A program made the translations under genes and the position numbers. From contig NZ_JARZAG010000035.1 in the NCBI RefSeq assembly GCF_029892155.1, positions 1-64,000 on the forward strand: 64,000 nucleotides of DNA. Direction: 5' to 3'. A model generated the notes under the pieces. The model was not told where the DNA came from, searched no databases, and was given only the letters and a program-made list of their open reading frames with translations. Source of the DNA: Kitasatospora sp. GAS204B (GTDB taxonomy: Bacteria; Actinomycetota; Actinomycetes; Streptomycetales; Streptomycetaceae). Shown here one piece after another: positions 15,676 through 23,945 of the stretch (position 1 is the first letter of the stretch; the number at the start of each line of letters is the position of its first letter).

Positions 15676-16692
15676 TTACGGCATCGTGGCGGGCGGGCCC
15701 GGCTGCTCGGGCGAGGTCTGCTCGCTGGGGTCGACCAGGTGGGCGTTCACGCGCGGCTCGCCGTCGGTCAGGCCCTGGGCCGCCAGCCGCTCGCCCGCCA
15801 TCAACAGCGCGTTCTGCAGCGCCTCGGCCGCCGCCCGCACCGCCGGCGCCGGCCCCCACGGGCCGGTGCGGCGCAGCAGGCGCACCAGGTAGGCGCCGGG
15901 CACCGGCAGCGTGGTGACGGTGCCGGCGCCCGGGGCGATCAGGGCGGCGGCGTTCGCGGGCAGGATCGCTGCGCCCAGGCGGGCGGCGAGCATGGTGTAG
16001 ACGGCGAAGCGGTAGCGGGCCTGGTGCTCCAACGAGGGCACGATGTCGTGCTGGGCGGCCAGGCGTTGGAAGGCCAGCTGCCGAGGTGAGCCGGCCGGGG
16101 CGCTGATCCAGGGGCGGGCGGACAACTGGCCGGCGTCGGTGGGTGTGGGCCAGTCGGCCGGGACGACCAGGCGGTAGGCGTCCTCGAACATGACGCTCGC
16201 TTCGACGCCGGCCGGCAGCGGGGTGGGCTCCTGCTTGTCGTCCTCGATGACCAGCACGTCCAGCTCGCCCAGGCGCAACGCGCGCAGCCCCTCCTCCCGG
16301 CCACTCTCCACCAGGCGCGGGGTCAGGTCCGGGTGGGAGCCGGCCAGCAGGTGGACGACGCTGGTGGCGAAGAAGGTGATGGCGGGCGGCGGCACGCCGA
16401 TGGCGACCGGGCCGGTGGCGATGCCGCCGAGTGCGCGCAGGTCGCGGGCGGCGTCCTGGAGCGCCTGGCCGATCCGCTCGCCGTAGCCGGCCAGCAGGCG
16501 TCCGGTGGCGGTCAGTTCGGCCCGTCCGCCGGCGCGGTCCACCAGCGGGACGCCGACCTCCCGTTCCAGCCGGCTCAGTTGCTGGGAGACCGCGGAGGGG
16601 GTGTGGCCGAGCGCGCGCGAGGCGGCCGCGACGCTGCCGGCCTCGGCGATCTGGCGCAGGATCAGCAGTCTCTTCGGGTCGAGCTCCACCAC
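15676..16692 (-). CDS. LysR-family transcriptional regulator
   Basis: 338 aa. The N-terminal winged HTH is clear: LLILRQIAEAGSVAAASRALGHTPSAVSQQLSRLEREVGVPLV at about residues 8-50, followed by the linker helix and a two-lobed effector domain. The C-terminal tail is polar and Pro-rich. The GTG at 16692 (or the next GTG at 16689) follows AAAGGCCAAGG and starts exactly at the HTH. Two exact 16-bp direct repeats lie 29-62 bp upstream (16721-16754) and are the best candidate for its own operator. The target gene is unknown; the DUF3592-like gene downstream is a possible partner. Confidence 0.85.
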   Translation of the reverse strand: MVELDPKRLLILRQIAEAGSVAAASRALGHTPSAVSQQLSRLEREVGVPLVDRAGGRAELTATGRLLAGYGERIGQALQDAARDLRALGGIATGPVAIGVPPPAITFFATSVVHLLAGSHPDLTPRLVESGREEGLRALRLGELDVLVIEDDKQEPTPLPAGVEASVMFEDAYRLVVPADWPTPTDAGQLSARPWISAPAGSPRQLAFQRLAAQHDIVPSLEHQARYRFAVYTMLAARLGAAILPANAAALIAPGAGTVTTLPVPGAYLVRLLRRTGPWGPAPAVRAAAEALQNALLMAGERLAAQGLTDGEPRVNAHLVDPSEQTSPEQPGPPATMP

Positions 16693-16720
16693 GCCTTGGC
16701 CTTTCGCGTCGCCCGAGGTA

Positions 16721-16754
16721 CGGGACGCCCATCCTGTCCGGGACGCCCATCCTG
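16721..16754. promoter_or_regulatory. Two direct 16-bp repeats upstream of the LysR gene
   Basis: CGGGACGCCCATCCTG occurs exactly twice, at 16721-16736 and 16739-16754, with an 18-bp period. The site lies between the LysR start and the TetR stop. It could be an operator or a local duplication. Confidence 0.45.
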
Positions 16755-16799
16755 GCAGAGCCGGCCGCACGCGCGGCAGCCGCGGCGGGCGCCCGTGCC

Positions 16800-17411
16800 T
16801 CAGGGGTTTGCTGTCGCAGGGCCGTCGGCGGTGAGGCGCCGGACCGCTTCGACCACCGCGGTGCGGTGGCGGTGGGCCTGCTCGACTCCGTGCTCGCTGC
16901 CGGCCACGGGGCTGGTGGGCATCCAGGCATTGGTGAGGGCGAGGGTGAAGACGAGCAGGTCCTCGGGTGTGAAGGCCGGGGTCAGCAGGCCGTCGGCCTG
17001 CGCCCGGGTGATCGCGTCCGCCTTGCGTCGCATGGAGGCGCTCAGCTCCGGCGGCTCGTGACCGGTGCCCGCGCGTTCGAGGCGGTTCCAGGTGGCCAGC
17101 CGCAGTTGGTGGGGGTTGGCGAGCAGGAAGTCGAACAGGCGTCCCGCGTAGCCCGGCAGGTCCTCGGGCGTGAACGGTACCTCGTCGAGGACGCGGGTGA
17201 CGTGTGCGTCCATGACGGCGTCGAACAGCTGCTCCTTGTTGCCGAAGTGCGTGTAGATCAGGGCCTTGTTCGCCTTCGCTGCGGCGCCTATCCGGTCCAC
17301 CCGGGCACCGGCGATGCCGCGGGCCGCGAACTCCTCCGTCGCGGCCTGCAGCAGGCGGGCCTTGGTGGCCTCGGCATCTCGGATCCGGGTGGCGGGCTGG
17401 TGCTGGGGCAT
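16800..17411 (-). CDS. TetR-family regulator
   Basis: 203 aa. The HTH region reads RLLQAATEEFAARGIAGARVDRIGAAAKANKALIYTHFGNKEQLFDAVM (residues 15-63), the standard TetR DNA-binding domain with the YTHFGNKEQLF signature. The C-terminal half is a helical ligand-binding domain. It is divergent from an SDR gene across 97 bp that carry two TAAA-N6-TTTA palindromes, so it most likely represses itself and the SDR gene. The ligand is unknown. Confidence 0.88.
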   Translation of the reverse strand: MPQHQPATRIRDAEATKARLLQAATEEFAARGIAGARVDRIGAAAKANKALIYTHFGNKEQLFDAVMDAHVTRVLDEVPFTPEDLPGYAGRLFDFLLANPHQLRLATWNRLERAGTGHEPPELSASMRRKADAITRAQADGLLTPAFTPEDLLVFTLALTNAWMPTSPVAGSEHGVEQAHRHRTAVVEAVRRLTADGPATANP

Positions 17412-17425
17412 GGTCCCAGCATAGG

Positions 17426-17484
17426 TAAACAACTGTTTATTTGACAGCGATCGCGGGCAGGTGCACTTTGTAAATGAACGTTTA
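17426..17484. promoter_or_regulatory. Candidate TetR operators and divergent promoter
   Basis: TAAACAACTGTTTA (17426-17439) is a 6-2-6 palindrome; TAAATGAACGTTTA (17471-17484) is a weaker match. A TTGACA at 17441-17446 lies between them and can serve the SDR gene as a -35 box with CACTTT 17 bp later. The arrangement fits a TetR repressor blocking both divergent promoters. Confidence 0.55.
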
Positions 17485-17508
17485 GTTATCAGGAAGTGGA
17501 GACACCTC

Positions 17509-18348
17509 ATGACCAAGACCTGGCTCATCACCGGCAGCTCCCGCGGCTTCGGCCGGGCGCTCGCCCACCACGTCCTCGCCAACGGCGACCACGTCGTGGC
17601 CACCGCCCGCCGCCCCGAACAGCTCAAGGACCTCGCCGACCGCCACGGCGACCGGGTCCGCACCATCGCCCTCGACGTCACCGACCCGGCTGCCGCACGG
17701 GCCGCCGTCCAGGCGGCCGTGGACGCGTTCGGCCGGCTCGACGTCGTCGTCAACAACGCCGGCTACGCCAACACCGCCCCGATCGAGGACATCCCGGAGG
17801 AGGACTTCCGGGCCCAGATCGAGACGAACCTGTTCGGCGTCGTCAACGTCACCAAGGCCGCCCTTCCCGTGCTGCGCGAGCAGGGCTCCGGCCACTTCCT
17901 CCAGTTCTCCTCCATCGGCGGGCGGGTGGGCGGATCGCCGGGCCTGGGCGCCTACCAGACCGCGAAGTTCGCCGTCGAAGGCTTCTCGGAGGTCCTCAAC
18001 GCCGAGGTCAAGCCGCTGGGCATCAAGGTCACCATCATCGAGCCCGGCGGCTTCCGCACCGACTGGGGCGGCGCGTCCATGACCGCACTGCCCGTAAGCC
18101 CGCACTACGACCAGACCGTCGGCGCGATGAACCGCTACCGCGAGGAGACCGCCGCCACCTGGCCGGGCGACCCCGCCCGCGCCGCCAAGATCATCACCGA
18201 CATCACCGACCTCGAAGAACCGCCGCTGCGCCTGCTGCTCGGTGCCGGAGCCGTCGAGATGGCCGCCGCCTCCTCCGCGAGCCGCGCCGCCGAAGCCGAA
18301 CGGTGGGCCGACGTCAGCCGCGCCGCCGACTTCCCCCGGGGCGAATAG
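17509..18348 (+). CDS. Short-chain dehydrogenase/reductase
   Basis: 279 aa classical SDR. The cofactor motif is TGSSRGFG (residues 8-15), followed by NNAGYAN, and the active site has a Ser in FSSIGGRV and YQTAK. An Arg in the TARRPEQ strand suggests NADP(H). The ATG at 17509 is preceded by GGAAGTGGAG. It is divergent from the TetR gene and likely controlled by it. The closest type is the oxidoreductase group often paired with TetR regulators in Streptomyces. Substrate is unknown. Confidence 0.87.
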   Translation: MTKTWLITGSSRGFGRALAHHVLANGDHVVATARRPEQLKDLADRHGDRVRTIALDVTDPAAARAAVQAAVDAFGRLDVVVNNAGYANTAPIEDIPEEDFRAQIETNLFGVVNVTKAALPVLREQGSGHFLQFSSIGGRVGGSPGLGAYQTAKFAVEGFSEVLNAEVKPLGIKVTIIEPGGFRTDWGGASMTALPVSPHYDQTVGAMNRYREETAATWPGDPARAAKIITDITDLEEPPLRLLLGAGAVEMAAASSASRAAEAERWADVSRAADFPRGE

Positions 18349-18388
18349 CCGGCGTCGCGCGCCCGGCAAGATCCGTAAGAGAGGCTCT
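18349..18388. repeat. Solo end fragment of the 165-bp element (copy 2)
   Basis: About 40 bp match the right end of copy 1, including GCCCGGCAAGATCCGTAAGA, with only two visible differences. The left half is absent. It begins right after the SDR stop codon, so the element probably inserted or recombined there and lost one arm. Confidence 0.8.
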
Positions 18389-18395
18389 GGCCCTC

Positions 18396-19301
18396 TCACC
18401 GTTGAGCGCGGCGGAACTCGCCCGGGGCGCGGCCGGTCTCGCGGGCGAAGAACTTGCCGAAGTTGGTGGCCTCGGTGAAGCCGAGCGCGCGGCCGATCGC
18501 GGCCACGGGCAGGTCGGTGTGGGCGAGCAGCCGCTGCGCCTGCAGGGCGACGCGGGCGTCGGCGAGTTGCTTGGCGCTGCGGCCGGTGGCGGCCAGGCAC
18601 GCGCGGGTCAGGGTTCGCGGGGAGTAGCCGAGCCGCGCGGCGTACTCCTCGACGGAACGGGTGGTGGCGAAGGAACCTTCCAGCTCACGCCGGAAGGCGA
18701 GGTACACCTCGGCGCCGGGCGCGGCGGGGCCGGGGCGTCCGGCCGGGTCCGCGAGGCGCGCCAGGCGGATGAGCAGGGCGCCGAGGAGCTGGCGCAGCAG
18801 CGCTGCGGTGAGCTCGACGTCGGTGTCGGCGGGCGGTGTCGTGTGAACCGTCCGGTATTCCGCTTCCAGCTCCGTCACGGCGCGATCGAACGTGGCGAAC
18901 TCGTCCGGCGGGAGAGGCCAGGCGACCGGGCCGAATCCGTCGAGCACCTCGCTTGTGGCGGGCAGCGGCGGCGGGAAGTCGGCGGTGAACAGCAGCAGGA
19001 CGGCATCGAGGTCCGCGGGGCGGCCGTCCGTGCCGTACGGCAGGCGCTGCACCTGACCGGGCCGCAGGTGCAGCAGCGTGCCGCGGGCGCACGGGTACGT
19101 GACGAAATCGACCATCGCGGTGCCCTCGCCGCCGCGCACCAGCATGAGCTGGTGGAAGTCGAGCCGGCTCGGCCGGCGGGCCACCGAGCCCTTCAGGCGC
19201 AGCTTCAGCGCATCGAAGGTCAGCACCTCGACGCCGGTGTGCAACCGGTCGGGATTGTCGTAGGCGATGTCGATGACATCGTGCTGTCCACTTTCGACCA
19301 T
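18396..19301 (-). CDS. AraC-family transcriptional regulator
   Basis: 301 aa. The N-terminal half is a cupin-like sensing domain (DFHQLMLVRGGEGTAMVDF, GTLLHLRPGQVQ). The C-terminal 100 residues hold the two AraC HTH motifs: VEEYAARLGYSPRTLTRACLAATG and VAAIGRALGFTEATNFGKFFARETGRAPGEFR. It is divergent from the SnoaL-like gene at 19441 across 139 bp, its likely target. The ATG at 19301 was chosen because sensing-domain homology begins just after it; the frame stays open further upstream. Confidence 0.85.
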   Translation of the reverse strand: MVESGQHDVIDIAYDNPDRLHTGVEVLTFDALKLRLKGSVARRPSRLDFHQLMLVRGGEGTAMVDFVTYPCARGTLLHLRPGQVQRLPYGTDGRPADLDAVLLLFTADFPPPLPATSEVLDGFGPVAWPLPPDEFATFDRAVTELEAEYRTVHTTPPADTDVELTAALLRQLLGALLIRLARLADPAGRPGPAAPGAEVYLAFRRELEGSFATTRSVEEYAARLGYSPRTLTRACLAATGRSAKQLADARVALQAQRLLAHTDLPVAAIGRALGFTEATNFGKFFARETGRAPGEFRRAQR

Positions 19302-19440
19302 CTCGAGTCCCGACTCTACCTCGTCCGGACGGCGGCCGCGGGGGCATCGTGGAATCACGGCCGAACGGCGAGCGGCCACACCGGGCACCGCGCCGACGAG
19401 CCGTCACCACCACCCCTTCGTGAAGTAAGGACCCTTCACC

Positions 19441-19821
19441 ATGTCCCCTGTCATCACCGACCCCGCGAAGCTGCCGATCCTGTTCCAGGACGCCCTGAAC
19501 GCCGGCGACGTCGACGGCGTGCTGGCCCTGTTCGCCCCAGGCGCCGGCATGCGCACGGTGACCGGCGAGCACCTCACCGGCGCCGAGGCGCTGCGTGCGG
19601 AGATCGGCGGAACCGTTGCTGCCCACGGCAAGCTGACGAACGTTTCGCGGCACACGCTCGTCGGCGCGGAAACCGCCCTCCTGGTCACCGACTGGACCAT
19701 GGAGATCGACGGCCCCGACGGCGAACGGATCGCCCCGACCGGCACCACCGCCAACATCGCCCGCCAAGGCGCCGACGGCGGCTGGCACTTCACCCTCCTC
19801 AACCCGCTCGGCACCGCCTGA
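19441..19821 (+). CDS. SnoaL/NTF2-like small protein
   Basis: 126 aa. The pattern LFQDALNAGDVDGVLALFAPGA, then TGAEALRAEIGG and a WHFTLLNPLG end strand, is the cone-shaped NTF2-like fold of SnoaL-type cyclases, isomerases and binding proteins. GTAAGGA sits 9 bp before the ATG. The gene is divergent from the AraC gene, suggesting AraC control. Catalytic residues cannot be assigned. Confidence 0.75.
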   Translation: MSPVITDPAKLPILFQDALNAGDVDGVLALFAPGAGMRTVTGEHLTGAEALRAEIGGTVAAHGKLTNVSRHTLVGAETALLVTDWTMEIDGPDGERIAPTGTTANIARQGADGGWHFTLLNPLGTA

Positions 19822-19854
19822 GCGCGCGCACCGGTCGCGGACGCCCGCGTCCCC

Positions 19855-20949
19855 CTACGGGTTCCGAATCGCGTTCACCAGTCCCGCGACCAGGTTCGCC
19901 CGCTCCGCCATCGCCTCGATCACCAGGTACTCGTGGTCGGCGTGCGCACCACCGCCGACCGCGCCCAGGCCGTCGAGTGTCGGCACCCCCAGGGCGGCCG
20001 TGAAGTTGCCGTCGCTGCCGCCGCCGACTGCCTTGCCTTCGAGGCCCGGCAGCAACCGCTTCGCGAGCGCGAAGAGTTCAGCCGATGCCGACTCGGGCAT
20101 CGGGGGTCGGCCGACAGCTCCCTGGACCGCGATCTCCGCCTCGTCGAGGTGCGGGGCCAGCGCCGCGAACGCGGATTCGATGCGTTCCTTCTCGTCGGCC
20201 GACTCGACCCGGACGTCGACGAGGATGGTCGCGGCTGCGGGCACGACGTTGTCCAGGGTTCCCGCGGAGGCGACGGTCGGGGTGACGGTGGTGCCGATCT
20301 CGGGGCGGCCGAGCGCTGCGATCTCCAGTATCTGGTGAGCCGCTTCGATCAGGGCGTTGACGCCGGCCGCGGGCTCGAGACCGGCGTGCGACGCCCTTCC
20401 GGTGATGGAGACTTGGAACGTGCCGCAGCCTTTACGGCCGGTCTTCAGGGCTCCGCCGTCCGCCGCGCCCTCGAACACGAGGACGGCGCCGCAGGCAAGC
20501 GCCCGTTCTTCGATCAGAGCGCGAGAGGAGCGGGAGCCGACCTCTTCGTCGGCGGTCACCAGGATCTCGACGCCCGACCGGTCGTCGAGCGTCGCCAGGC
20601 CGTGGACGGCCTGCACCAAGCCGCCGAGCATGTCGAAGACCCCGGGGCCGGTGGCGTGCCCGTCCTCGACCTTGAACGGGCGGCGTCGAACGGTACCGAG
20701 CGGGAACACCGTGTCGTGGTGACCGAGGATCAGCACTCTGGGGGCGCCGCCGGCCGACCAGTGGACGTGCGGGCCGGCCTCGCTCTCGACGAGGACGGCC
20801 TGCCCGCCCAGGCGGCGCTCGATGACGGCGGCGACAGCCTTCGCCGATACCGTCAAGGCGTCGAGATCGCGGGACGGAGACTCGATCTCGACGAGTGTCC
20901 TGAGATCCTCGATCATCGCTTCGACGCTCACGCCGATGGTCCTGTGCAT
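19855..20949 (-). CDS. M20-family metallopeptidase (carboxypeptidase G2-like)
   Basis: 364 aa. Metal-binding motifs are present in order: GHHDTVFPLGT (His and Asp), GPGVFDMLGG (bridging Asp), TADEEVGS (catalytic Glu-Glu), and a C-terminal GGGAHADHEYLV His. A dimerisation domain occupies the middle. The family hydrolyses C-terminal glutamate amides, dipeptides or N-acyl amino acids with two zinc ions. ATG 20949 is used; a GTG two codons upstream is possible. It is convergent with the SnoaL-like gene, 33 bp apart, and shows no clear operon partner. Confidence 0.85.
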   Translation of the reverse strand: MHRTIGVSVEAMIEDLRTLVEIESPSRDLDALTVSAKAVAAVIERRLGGQAVLVESEAGPHVHWSAGGAPRVLILGHHDTVFPLGTVRRRPFKVEDGHATGPGVFDMLGGLVQAVHGLATLDDRSGVEILVTADEEVGSRSSRALIEERALACGAVLVFEGAADGGALKTGRKGCGTFQVSITGRASHAGLEPAAGVNALIEAAHQILEIAALGRPEIGTTVTPTVASAGTLDNVVPAAATILVDVRVESADEKERIESAFAALAPHLDEAEIAVQGAVGRPPMPESASAELFALAKRLLPGLEGKAVGGGSDGNFTAALGVPTLDGLGAVGGGAHADHEYLVIEAMAERANLVAGLVNAIRNP

Positions 20950-21123
20950 CGTCACGCGGCAAGGGTACTTCGTACGCCGCGCCGGATTTCGCCGAGGCCG
21001 GGGACGGCCGAGAGATCCCGACCGTCGAGGCGCCCCTGAACGAGCACAACGGCCCGAGCGGCACATGGCGCAGATGACTCCAAGTCATGGATCAAGTCAC
21101 AGAGGCAGTCGCCAGGACGCAGC

Positions 21124-22044
21124 TCAGCCGGTGGCGAAGGCCCGCCGGAAGTGCTCGACGCCGGCCGTGACCGCGGCCTCCACCTGAGCCCGGCCGTCGT
21201 AGAAGTCGAACCGGGTGCCCTTCAGCCACAGCAGCTCGCCGCCCGACCGCAGCTCGCCGTGGAACCGCCGCACGCCCTCGGGCAGCGGCACGTCCTCGCC
21301 CTGCACCACCAGGGTGGGCGCGCCGATCCGCCCCGCGTGCGCGATCGGGTCGAAGGCCAGCAAGTCCGCCCAGGCCAGCACCGCGAAGCGGTTCGACCAC
21401 TCGGGCACCGCGCCACGAGCGGGATCCAGGTAGTAGTCGAACGGCCCGTACATCGCCGCGGCGGGATCCGTCTCGCTGACCGCCGGGACGTAGCGCACCT
21501 GACCGGTCGTCACGTACTCGTCCCGAGCCGCGGCCGCCGCCGCCAGCCGCTCGCGGACCACGTCGGGGCTGCCTTGGACCGCCTCCGCCGGCCCCGCGTC
21601 GTGCCACCAGGGCACCACCAGGGCCAGCGCGCCGACCAGCGGATCGCTCGCCGCCGCCACCGCCGCGTAGCCGCCGCCCGCACCCACTCCCAGCAACGCC
21701 ACCTGCCCCGGGTCCACCAGGCGGTGGCCGCACAGGAAGCGCACCGCCGCCGCCAGATCCGCCACCTTGCGCGCCGGGAGCTCCGCATCCCGGGGCCCTC
21801 CGCCGGAGCCGGAGCCCCCGAAACCCGTGAAATCGAACGCCAAGGCGCGCACCCCCCGCTCCGCCAGACACCGCGCGTATAAGCCGGCCGTCTGCTCCTT
21901 CACGGTGGTCCACGAACCCGCCACCACCACGCCCGGGCCCCGCACCTCGACCCCGCCGGCCGGTACGGGGTGGTAGAGGTCGCCCACCAACTCCGCACCC
22001 GCGCTCGGGAAGGTCACGCGCTCCCGGCGAACAGACCCTGCCAT
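21124..22044 (-). CDS. Alpha/beta hydrolase-fold protein lacking the nucleophile
   Basis: 306 aa of the YcjY/FrsA-like group: DLYHP start strand, VVVAGSWTTVKEQ, FDFTGFGGSG, a late TLVVQGEDVPLP, but no clear C-terminal His in the usual place. The nucleophile elbow reads GVGAGG at about residues 119-124, where homologues have Ser or Cys in the third place; here it is Gly. Unless another residue acts, classical hydrolysis is not expected. The second ATG (22044) is preferred because GAGGAG lies 6 bp before it. Confidence 0.75.
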   Translation of the reverse strand: MAGSVRRERVTFPSAGAELVGDLYHPVPAGGVEVRGPGVVVAGSWTTVKEQTAGLYARCLAERGVRALAFDFTGFGGSGSGGGPRDAELPARKVADLAAAVRFLCGHRLVDPGQVALLGVGAGGGYAAVAAASDPLVGALALVVPWWHDAGPAEAVQGSPDVVRERLAAAAAARDEYVTTGQVRYVPAVSETDPAAAMYGPFDYYLDPARGAVPEWSNRFAVLAWADLLAFDPIAHAGRIGAPTLVVQGEDVPLPEGVRRFHGELRSGGELLWLKGTRFDFYDGRAQVEAAVTAGVEHFRRAFATG

Positions 22045-22249
22045 GAACATCTCCTCAGATCGTCAGCACATCAGAATCACCGGCGGCCGCCCGGGGACCT
22101 CGCCCCGCACGATCCAACAAGCTTGGTGACTCTCCGTCAATGTTGCTGTCAATCCGAGTCGGCCGGCGTACCGCCGGCTTCCCCAGCCGGTAGCGGTGGT
22201 TCGACGGGCGGGCCGCCAGGGGGCTCCCCCCGGCGGCCCGCCCAGCGCC

Positions 22250-23614
22250 TCAGGAGGGCAGGTGCCACACCTGGTTGGCGCCGCCCGTGCAGTCCCAGAT
22301 CTGTACCTGGGTGCCCGGCGTGGTGGACCATCCGGTGTCGTCCAGGCACCTGTTGGACTGCGGGTTGTACAACGACCCGTTGGACTGCGGTATCCAGACC
22401 TGCGAGCCGGTGTTGTTGCAGTCGTAGAGGTCCACCGCGGTACCGTTCGCGGTACCGCCCCCGTTCACGTCCAGGCACTTGCCCAGCACGTGCAGGGTGC
22501 TGCCGGCCTGGACCACCGTCCACTGCTGGGCGGCGCTGCTGTTGCAGGTGTAGACCTGCACCGGGTTGTAGTTGGCGGTGGAGGCCGAGCGGTCGTCCAG
22601 GCACAGGCCGCCGTAGCCGGTGATCGCCGAACCGCCACCACCGCTGCCGCCACCGGTGGTGGTGTAGGCCGCGACGTACCCGACGCTCATCGTCGCGCCC
22701 GAACTGGTCGAGCCGTTGGGCGTGGTGCAGCCGCAGACGCCGTTGGGGAAGCCGCCCCCGATGGCCAGGTCGAAGATGATCGAGAGGTTGTGGTCGAAGG
22801 CCTGCTGCCAGGTGGCCGTGCCGACCTGACCCTCCGTCACGCTGAAGTACTGGTTGCCGTCGAGGTACCAGGTGATCGACTCGGCGGCGGTGTTGGTGCG
22901 GTCCAGGATCACCGTGTAGGTGTGGTAGCCGCTCTGGCAGCCCGGGCAGGCCTTCAGGCCGCTGCCGATGCCGTTGCCCTCGTTGCAGGGGCCGCCCGGA
23001 TACGTACCGCAGTGGATGGTGCCGGCGACGTCGGAGAGGGCGTTGACGTCCTCCATGATGTCGACCTCACCGTTCTCGGGCCACTGGCCCGGGCCCAGCA
23101 TCCAGAACGCCGGCCAGTAGCCCAGCCCGCTGCCCGGGTTGGGCTGCATGATCGACGCCGTGACCTCCAGCTTGCCACCGGCCGGCGCGCCGACGTTCGC
23201 GCTCGGCGTCTGGATCCGGCCCGAGGTCCAGTTGCCGCCGTTGTTCAGGGCGGTGATGTTCAGGTGGCCGTTGCCGTCGAGCGAGACGTTGGCGGTCGAG
23301 TTGGTCATGGTCTCGATCTCACCGGTGCCGAAGTTCGAGCCCGGGCCGGTGTCGTAGATCCAGTTGGCCCCGGACGGCGGCGATCCGGCCGAGCCCGAGA
23401 AGTCGTCGCTGAACACCGTCGTCCATCCCGCCGGCGGCCCGGGGACGGTCGTGGCGGTGGCGGCCGGCGCGTGGGTCATCAGCGCGAGGAGCAGGGCCAG
23501 GATCGCCGGCAGCGCGAACCGGCGACCGGATCGGGCCGATCGGCCGGGTCGGGCGAGTCGGGTGAAGAAGTGAACGCGCCGGGCGGAGTGCCGGCGTGGA
23601 AGGTCACGGGTCAT
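22250..23614 (-). CDS. Secreted GH16 glucanase with ricin-B (CBM13) domain
   Basis: 454 aa. A long signal peptide (to about residue 55) leads to a GH16 jellyroll with the catalytic beta-bulge motif in ENGEVDIMEDV (nucleophile and acid Glu around Asp) and GYWPAFWMLG. A GGGSGGGG linker follows, then a C-terminal beta-trefoil with repeated Q-x-W motifs (AQQW, SQVW, NQVW) and CLDD repeats. It probably cleaves beta-1,3 or beta-1,3/1,4 glucans outside the cell, with the trefoil binding sugar. It stands alone and is divergent from the giant secreted protein gene. Confidence 0.9.
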   Translation of the reverse strand: MTRDLPRRHSARRVHFFTRLARPGRSARSGRRFALPAILALLLALMTHAPAATATTVPGPPAGWTTVFSDDFSGSAGSPPSGANWIYDTGPGSNFGTGEIETMTNSTANVSLDGNGHLNITALNNGGNWTSGRIQTPSANVGAPAGGKLEVTASIMQPNPGSGLGYWPAFWMLGPGQWPENGEVDIMEDVNALSDVAGTIHCGTYPGGPCNEGNGIGSGLKACPGCQSGYHTYTVILDRTNTAAESITWYLDGNQYFSVTEGQVGTATWQQAFDHNLSIIFDLAIGGGFPNGVCGCTTPNGSTSSGATMSVGYVAAYTTTGGGSGGGGSAITGYGGLCLDDRSASTANYNPVQVYTCNSSAAQQWTVVQAGSTLHVLGKCLDVNGGGTANGTAVDLYDCNNTGSQVWIPQSNGSLYNPQSNRCLDDTGWSTTPGTQVQIWDCTGGANQVWHLPS

Positions 23615-23945
23615 CTGCGGCTCCCGACAGAAGGGGGGCGCGGGCCCGGCGGACGAGGTGGGAGCCGGTCCCGCGGTGCGGAGCTACTGGAATCATCCCA
23701 TCGCGTGCTGAGCTGACGTTCATTCAACTCCTGTACTTGTCAAAGCGTCAAGATGTCGGAGAGGCGTTCCGCCACGTCACTTCATGAACGCGGCTTTCCT
23801 GGGCGAACCGGTTGTGACGATCGCGTGCGGACAGAATCCGCATAACCGCCATGACTACCTCACCAGACCGATAATCTGACCGTTCGTGAGGTGGTAACCC
23901 GCCACCTCACCTGTGTTCATGGTGTGTTGCAGGGGGTGGGGGCTG
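23615..23945. promoter_or_regulatory. Divergent regulatory region, GH16 / giant protein
   Basis: 331 bp with no gene seen. It holds a TGCGGA-N5-TCCGCA hairpin (23826-23842) and a 9-bp hairpin, GTGAGGTGG at 23886-23894 with CCACCTCAC at 23902-23910, that ends near the possible starts of the large gene. The second could be an operator or a leader structure. Confidence 0.45.
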
